From the NCBI GenBank assembly GCA_022822265.1, contig JAJECA010000003.1:83967-147966 (forward strand): a stretch of DNA of 64,000 bases, in the 5' to 3' direction. Position numbers and translations under genes: made by a program. The notes beneath the pieces were generated by a model that worked only from the letters and a program-made list of their open reading frames with translations, was not told where the DNA came from and made no database searches. Positions 59,919 through 64,000 of the stretch are shown in pieces; the first letter of the stretch is position 1; the number at the start of each line of letters is the position of its first letter. Origin of the DNA: Acidimicrobiia bacterium (GTDB lineage Bacteria; Actinomycetota; Acidimicrobiia; Acidimicrobiales; Bin134).

Positions 59919-60281
59919 GTGTACACCGCCATCGTGTACCTGTCGCTCATATGGGCGTGCGGCATCACCGCGACGGCCGTCAGCGACCAGGCCGAGCTCA
60001 TATCCGCCCGCAACATCGCCGCCATCCGAGCCGAGCAGACCGCCGACACCTACACCGCCACCTGCGCCACCGGCACCTGCGACAACACCGTGCTCGCCCC
60101 CACCGCCGACGACGCCACCGGCACCGACATCCAAGCCTGCCTGTCCGGGCGGGCGCTGGTCATCGACGTGACCATCCCCGTCAGCCCCCGCCTGTGGATC
60201 GCCCACAACACAGCCCAAGCCCGCACCGCCGAAATCCTCAACGACGGCGCCGCGGCAAACCTGCCCGCCTGCCCGGCGTGA
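59919..60281 (+). CDS. TadE/TadF-like pseudopilin
   Basis: A 120-residue protein from GTG 59919 (AGGAG six bases upstream). N-terminal membrane helix (AIVYLSLIWACGITATAV), a helix with ARNIAAIRAEQTA, and an external domain with paired Cys. Same build as the two genes before it. Confidence 0.5.
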   Translation: MYTAIVYLSLIWACGITATAVSDQAELISARNIAAIRAEQTADTYTATCATGTCDNTVLAPTADDATGTDIQACLSGRALVIDVTIPVSPRLWIAHNTAQARTAEILNDGAAANLPACPA

Positions 60282-60288
60282 CGCAACC

Positions 60289-61473
60289 GTGACCGGCATC
60301 CAGGCCAGCCGGGCCGTCTACTTCACCCGGCGCAAAGCCACCGCCTCCGGGCGCCGAGAGATCGCCAAATGGGCCCGCTCCGTCGTCTGGCTGGCCGGAT
60401 TCTGCGCCTACGCGGCCTGGACCTCCCAAAACGGGCTGCTCGAAACCGACCCCGACGCCTGGACCGCCACCTACCAACAATTCACCGACAACGACCCTGG
60501 CGAAGAAGCCGCCCGGTGCGCGGCCACAGCCGCCGCCGCATTCTGGGCGCTCGTCGCCGCCCTCGCCCTCTCCTTCATCGTCCGCCGCCGGCCCTGGAGG
60601 CCCCACAGCGGCGGACTGCACCTGTTCTCCCCAGTGTGGAACCTACCCCGGCCCCGCAACCAGCCCATCGCACCCCCCTACTTCCCGCCCCTCCAACCCG
60701 AAACCCCCGCCCAACCCGACCACTCGCCACAACCACATCCCGAACCCCCCGACCAACAGCCGCAACAACCCGCTGAACCCGACGCCGACACCGCCCCCAC
60801 CCAACCCGACGCCCCGCCAGCACACGACGGCGGGACCACCCCCACCCAACCCCCTGTACCAGCCGACCTCGGCCCCCCAGAACCGCCCGCACCGGCCCAA
60901 CCCCCCGCCGAACAGCCCAGCGGAGAAACCGCCCTACAACCCCCCGCGACCCGCGAAGAGCTGCTCGCCCGAGCCGGCGACATCAAAGCCCGCTGCGGAA
61001 AAGTGTTCAACCTCTACTCGCCCAACAAGCCCATGCGGAAAGCCCGCGAGTCGCTGCTGGCCCTGCTCGTCGCCGCCGGCGCCAACCGGGCCAAAACCGA
61101 CGAAGTAGCAGGCATCCTCCGAGCCACCCCAGAAAACGTCCGCAGCCTCATGAGACGAGCCGAAAAAGACGGCTGGGTCATCCGAGAAAGCCCCGCCGAC
61201 TGGACCCTCGCCCCACCAGTCAAAACCGACATAGCCCTGCTCGTAGATGCCGTAGACAACGGCGACGAACACACCGCCGAAGCCATCGCCGCCACCATCG
61301 GGCCGCCATTGCCCACAGTCGCCGACGAATGGCTCGACCAGCTCATCGCCGACCCCACCCCCAGAAAAGAATTACGCCTCGCCGCCGCCGAAATCCTCAA
61401 CGCCGCCGCCGAACAATGGCCCCAAAACCCCGCCTGGCTCGCCGCCACCGACCGCCTCTACGACCACCAATAG
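60289..61473 (+). CDS. membrane protein with Pro-rich linker and winged-helix-like end
   Basis: A 394-residue protein from GTG 60289. Two membrane helices (about 30-46 and 80-98), then 120 residues of Pro/Gln-rich linker. A C-terminal soluble part (about 220-394) contains a possible winged helix (ESLLALLVAAGANRAKTDEVA, LRATPENVRSLMRRAEKDGW). It could be a membrane-bound regulator or a cytoplasmic docking factor for the pilus. No family recognised. Last gene before the integrase. Confidence 0.5.
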   Translation: MTGIQASRAVYFTRRKATASGRREIAKWARSVVWLAGFCAYAAWTSQNGLLETDPDAWTATYQQFTDNDPGEEAARCAATAAAAFWALVAALALSFIVRRRPWRPHSGGLHLFSPVWNLPRPRNQPIAPPYFPPLQPETPAQPDHSPQPHPEPPDQQPQQPAEPDADTAPTQPDAPPAHDGGTTPTQPPVPADLGPPEPPAPAQPPAEQPSGETALQPPATREELLARAGDIKARCGKVFNLYSPNKPMRKARESLLALLVAAGANRAKTDEVAGILRATPENVRSLMRRAEKDGWVIRESPADWTLAPPVKTDIALLVDAVDNGDEHTAEAIAATIGPPLPTVADEWLDQLIADPTPRKELRLAAAEILNAAAEQWPQNPAWLAATDRLYDHQ

Positions 61474-61526
61474 CGGGCTCATCCCCCCGCCTCCCCAGCC
61501 GAAGCTGCGAACAACCGCCTAGACGG

Positions 61527-62678
61527 CTACGAGAGCTCCAAGTATTGCGCCCACTGGTCCATGAGCTTGCGGCGCTTGGCGAAGGCGTCGCCTCGGATGT
61601 ACGCCTGCTGCACCGAGTCGCCCAGGCTGTGGGCCAGCGCGGCCTCGCACACCGCCCAGGGGGTGTCGGTCTCCTCCAGCGCCCAGGTGCGGAACGAGGC
61701 TCGGAAGCCATGCACGGTGGCCCGGTCGGCCAGGTCGACATCGCGCAGGATTTTCGTCAGGGTCATGTTGCTGAGGGGGTGGCCGGGTTTGAGCGGCGAC
61801 GGGAATATGAGATCGGAGCCGTCGTGGTTGTCCTTGGCCAAGTCCAAAACAGCCATCGAAGCCTCCGACAACGGCACCCTGTGCTCGCTGGCGGCTTTCA
61901 TCTTCGACGCCGGTATCCGCCACTCGCCGGCGTTGAACTCGATTTCGTCCCAGGTGGCGTTGCGGGCCTCGCCGGAGCGGGCCGCGTTAAACACCAAGAA
62001 CCGGAAGCACAGCTTGGCCGACGGCGACGCCTTGGTCTGGTCCACGATGGCCAGCGCGCCCGCGACCTCTGCATAGGGCAGCGACCGGAAATGCGACTGT
62101 ACCTTGGGCATGGGGGGCAGAGCGCCGTCGATGACCTCTCCGGCGACGTTGAACTCCACATAGCCGTGCGCCATCGCCCACCGCAGCACCGCCCGGATTC
62201 TCTGGCGGACCTTGCGGGCCGTCTCGGGGCGGGTGGTCCAGATCGGTTTCAGCGCCCGCAGCACATCGGACTGGGTGATGCGGTCCACCCTCATGTCGCC
62301 GATCACCGGAAAAGTATGGTTCTCCATCGACCGCCACCACAGACTCGCCTGGCGCTCGCCCCGCCACCGCGGCCGGTTCGCTTCCAGCACCTCTTGGGCC
62401 GCATCCCGGAAAGCGGGGGCCTCGCCCCGGCGGTTTTCGGCAACAGGGTCGCGCCCATCAGCAGCGGCAGTGCGGTGCTCCAAAGCCCTTTGGCGGGCAT
62501 CGACGAGGCTCACTTCGGGCCAGCCGCCCAGACCCATGTCGCGGCGGCGCCCGTCCACTGTGAGCCGAAGGAACCACGACTTGGACCCGGTGTTGGTCAC
62601 GCGAAGGTGCAAACCATGCCCGTCGTGATATTTCCCCGGCCCGGCTGTCTTGACCTTTGCGGCGGTGAGATGTCCCAT
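61527..62678 (-). CDS. int: P4-type tyrosine integrase
   Basis: A 383-residue protein. I chose ATG 62678, which has GGAGG five bases upstream, over the longer frame from 62714. An arm-binding N-terminal domain (LTAAKVKTAGPGKYHDGHGLHLRV), core-binding domain, then the catalytic set: ARSGEAR near residue 230, a Lys in ASKMKAASEHR, VHGFRASFRTW (His-x-x-Arg) and AHSLGDSVQQAY with the nucleophile Tyr. Catalyses insertion at and excision from the neighbouring tRNA-Arg gene. Transcribed away from the tRNA, as in most P4-integrase islands. Confidence 0.9.
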   Translation of the reverse strand: MGHLTAAKVKTAGPGKYHDGHGLHLRVTNTGSKSWFLRLTVDGRRRDMGLGGWPEVSLVDARQRALEHRTAAADGRDPVAENRRGEAPAFRDAAQEVLEANRPRWRGERQASLWWRSMENHTFPVIGDMRVDRITQSDVLRALKPIWTTRPETARKVRQRIRAVLRWAMAHGYVEFNVAGEVIDGALPPMPKVQSHFRSLPYAEVAGALAIVDQTKASPSAKLCFRFLVFNAARSGEARNATWDEIEFNAGEWRIPASKMKAASEHRVPLSEASMAVLDLAKDNHDGSDLIFPSPLKPGHPLSNMTLTKILRDVDLADRATVHGFRASFRTWALEETDTPWAVCEAALAHSLGDSVQQAYIRGDAFAKRRKLMDQWAQYLELS

Positions 62679-62840
62679 CTTGTCCTCCATTCCGTCCCAC
62701 AATCTGTCCCACACTTTTAGCGGGATCGTGCGATTAAGTCTGGGAACAGCGTACCACCACGAAGTGACAAAAACCCTGGATACGCTAGGACTTCGACAAC
62801 AACCAGTAGCAGCCGGGAACCACCGACAACATCAAAAAGC

Positions 62841-62914
62841 GCCCACGGCAGGATTCGAACCTGCGACCTTGGACTTAGGAGGTCCCTGCTCTGTCCTAAC
62901 TGAGCTACGTGGGC
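62841..62914 (-). tRNA. tRNA-Arg(CCT)
   Basis: A 74-base cloverleaf on the minus strand: acceptor GCCCACG/CGTGGGC, D arm GCTC/GAGC, anticodon loop CTCCTAA (anticodon CCT), T arm GCAGG-TTCGAAT-CCTGC. The 3' half faces the integrase gene and is the expected attachment site. CCA is not encoded. Confidence 0.9.
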
Positions 62915-63002
62915 GGGGATTGCTGCATGCAATCTGATGAGTGTCGAATTCTAGGAGGAGTGGATTGGCGAGTCGTGGGACTTTGGCAACAAAACGGGGA
63001 GT

Positions 63003-63044
63003 CTGACGGTACTGACGGTTGTATAGTCAATGGGTAACCGTCAG
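63003..63044 (+). promoter_or_regulatory. promoter-operator of the Xre/RES locus
   Basis: Two direct CTGACGGT copies (63003-63010, 63012-63019), a consensus -10 TATAGT (63022-63027) and an inverted copy (63037-63044) overlapping the ribosome site. CTGACGGTT and AACCGTCAG form a perfect 9-bp inverted repeat around the -10. This is the expected layout for self-repression by a Xre-type antitoxin. Confidence 0.7.
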
Positions 63045-63055
63045 GAAGGATTGCT

Positions 63056-63781
63056 GTGGTGGATGAAACATCGGGTGGGGGGGCTGCCTCCGCCATGTCC
63101 AGTGATCCCGGTCTTGAGGAGATCGGGGAGCTAATTCGCAACTACGTCGATTCCTCGGAGCATCGATACGACGCCCATCATGTGATGGCCCGCTTGGTGA
63201 TCGAATGCGTGCCGGAACCAGACGCTTTGTTGGACGTCGCCGCGTCCGTGGCGGCCCAGCATTCCGCCTTTGAAGGGTGCGAGGATCGATTGCGGAGCCT
63301 GCTGGCGTTGCTGGCGTTCCAAGAAGAACTATCCCGCCAGGTCGGCGGCAAGCCGCGCAAGGTGATTGATGATGCCGCACACCTGGCGATGATCCAGGCC
63401 AAGCTCCGCGGCGAGGCAATGGCGGCAATCTGGCGGGTGCCGATGCTCGAACCGAAGGATGCCGCAGTCGCTTTGGGAGCAAAGGCAACGAACCGGGAGC
63501 GAGTGCGACAGCACCGCGAGCGCTCATGGCTCTTAGGCCTGCCCAGAGATCGCGGCTATCTGTACCCCGCCTTCCAATTCGATCGGCTGCGGCGAGAGGT
63601 CTTCCCCGAAGTCCGCGCCGTCAACGAATTGCTGGACGCGGCCAGCCATCCGTGGGGTGTGGCCTCGTGGTGGATCTCAAAAAACGCCTACATCGACGCC
63701 GCCCCGATGGAGTTCGTCGACACCGACCGATCTGAAGACCTGGTGGCTGTAGCAGCCGGACTTCTAGAGCCAATCGGATAA
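63056..63781 (+). CDS. Xre/MbcA-type antitoxin of a RES pair
   Basis: A 241-residue protein from GTG 63056 behind AGGAAGGA. The C-terminal 110 residues carry a DNA-binding part (AVALGAKATNRERVRQHRERS) and the MbcA/ParS-like end (PEVRAVNELLDA, GVASWWISKNAYID, PMEFVDT). Such antitoxins mask the active site of an adjacent RES-domain toxin and repress the operon. The next frame begins with RES-like sequence, which supports the call. It is outside the element if the tRNA marks its edge. Confidence 0.7.
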   Translation: MVDETSGGGAASAMSSDPGLEEIGELIRNYVDSSEHRYDAHHVMARLVIECVPEPDALLDVAASVAAQHSAFEGCEDRLRSLLALLAFQEELSRQVGGKPRKVIDDAAHLAMIQAKLRGEAMAAIWRVPMLEPKDAAVALGAKATNRERVRQHRERSWLLGLPRDRGYLYPAFQFDRLRREVFPEVRAVNELLDAASHPWGVASWWISKNAYIDAAPMEFVDTDRSEDLVAVAAGLLEPIG

Positions 63782-63788
63782 TCAGCAA

Positions 63789-64000
63789 TTGTCGCCCGAA
63801 CAGCAGCCACCCCCGAAGTATCGGGGAGCTCCGCACCGCATTGTGCTGCCGGAGGGCACAACCCTCACACGAATTCACATCTCCCCGTTCGGTGCCGTCG
63901 AGTTCAACCCAACTGTGAGGGGGAACCCCTTTGCCGGCGGGCGGTTCGACTCGACACCGGAAGACGAGTACGCCTACCTGTATGCCGCCGACAGCGACGC
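63789..64000 (+). CDS. RES-domain toxin (partial, runs off the window)
   Basis: From TTG 63789, eight bases after the antitoxin stop, an open frame runs to the window end: TLTRIHISPFGAVEFNP, then FAGGRFDSTPEDEYAYLY. This matches the start of RES domains, which degrade NAD+ in cells lacking the antitoxin. There is no better start codon between the in-frame stop at 63762 and this TTG. The C-terminal two-thirds are beyond the window. Confidence 0.65.
   Translation, partial: MSPEQQPPPKYRGAPHRIVLPEGTTLTRIHISPFGAVEFNPTVRGNPFAGGRFDSTPEDEYAYLYAADSD

Overview
The window is high-GC DNA with GTG starts, leaderless-looking promoters, ATGA/TGATG gene overlaps and actinobacterial protein families. It suggests a chromosome segment of an actinomycete-type bacterium (Actinomycetota; a finer assignment is not supported). 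Most of it looks like an integrated conjugative element. The right edge is clear: a P4-type tyrosine integrase (61527-62678, minus) faces away from the 3' end of a tRNA-Arg(CCT) gene (62841-62914, minus), the usual attachment site for such integrases. Right of the tRNA lies a Xre/RES-type toxin-antitoxin locus that is probably outside the element. I could not find the matching left att copy, so the left end is probably outside the window or diverged.

Layout from left to right. 1-9.1 kb is a cargo and defence zone: a calcineurin-like phosphoesterase, a cluster of hairpins that may be a structured RNA, a type ISP-like restriction-modification enzyme split by a frameshift at a G8 run, an AlpA-like regulator, an NTase-HEPN fusion and a RelE-like toxin-antitoxin pair. 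9.4-12 kb holds a VanX-type D-Ala-D-Ala dipeptidase and two paralogous regulator-like genes, one with a RAMA domain. 12.5-18.1 kb is an operon of exported proteins: a lipoprotein, a large His/Cys repeat protein, a membrane protein, a thermonuclease-like lipoprotein and two small proteins. 18.9-24.7 kb (minus) encodes a MobF relaxase fused to a RecD-like helicase and a DnaG-type primase, plus a companion protein. 25.4-36.1 kb is accessory: an AbiEi-like gene, a frameshifted gene, three TadZ/ParA-like ATPases, a second phosphoesterase, MntA-HepT and a dead integrase. 36.6-54.4 kb is the type IV secretion operon (VirB2-like, VirB4, VirB6, transglycosylase, VirD4, ArdC-like, VirB8-like) ending in a giant DarB-like methylase-helicase. 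54.7-61.5 kb is a Tad pilus cluster (CpaB-like, TadA, TadB, TadC, pilin, pseudopilins).

Three dispersed signals tie these modules together. (1) A tandem TTGCGACCGG element at a fixed distance from an apparent -10 hexamer stands before at least nine transcription units, including the relaxase and the secretion operon. (2) Nine proteins, mostly encoded by exactly those units, end in a similar short tail (examples: AIDIGL, PDIGL, HEIGL, GLGL, EGIDL, GVELD twice, GISLD, GIEVGF). Because the relaxase is one of them, the tail may be a signal for export through the type IV system. That would make the DarB-like protein, the VanX-type enzyme and the TadZ/ParA-like proteins candidate co-transferred establishment factors. 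(3) A 15-base element, TCCGCTCGCTTGCAA, has seven exact copies and precedes the exported-protein operon and the Tad operon.

My reading, partly inferred: the element makes a pilus for contact (Tad), a transenvelope channel (T4SS), a relaxosome with its own primase, and a set of tagged proteins that may travel with the DNA to protect and establish it in the recipient. Several frameshifts (G8 run, (AG)8 tract, 26.8 kb gene) could be phase variation, decay or assembly errors; the sequence alone cannot decide.
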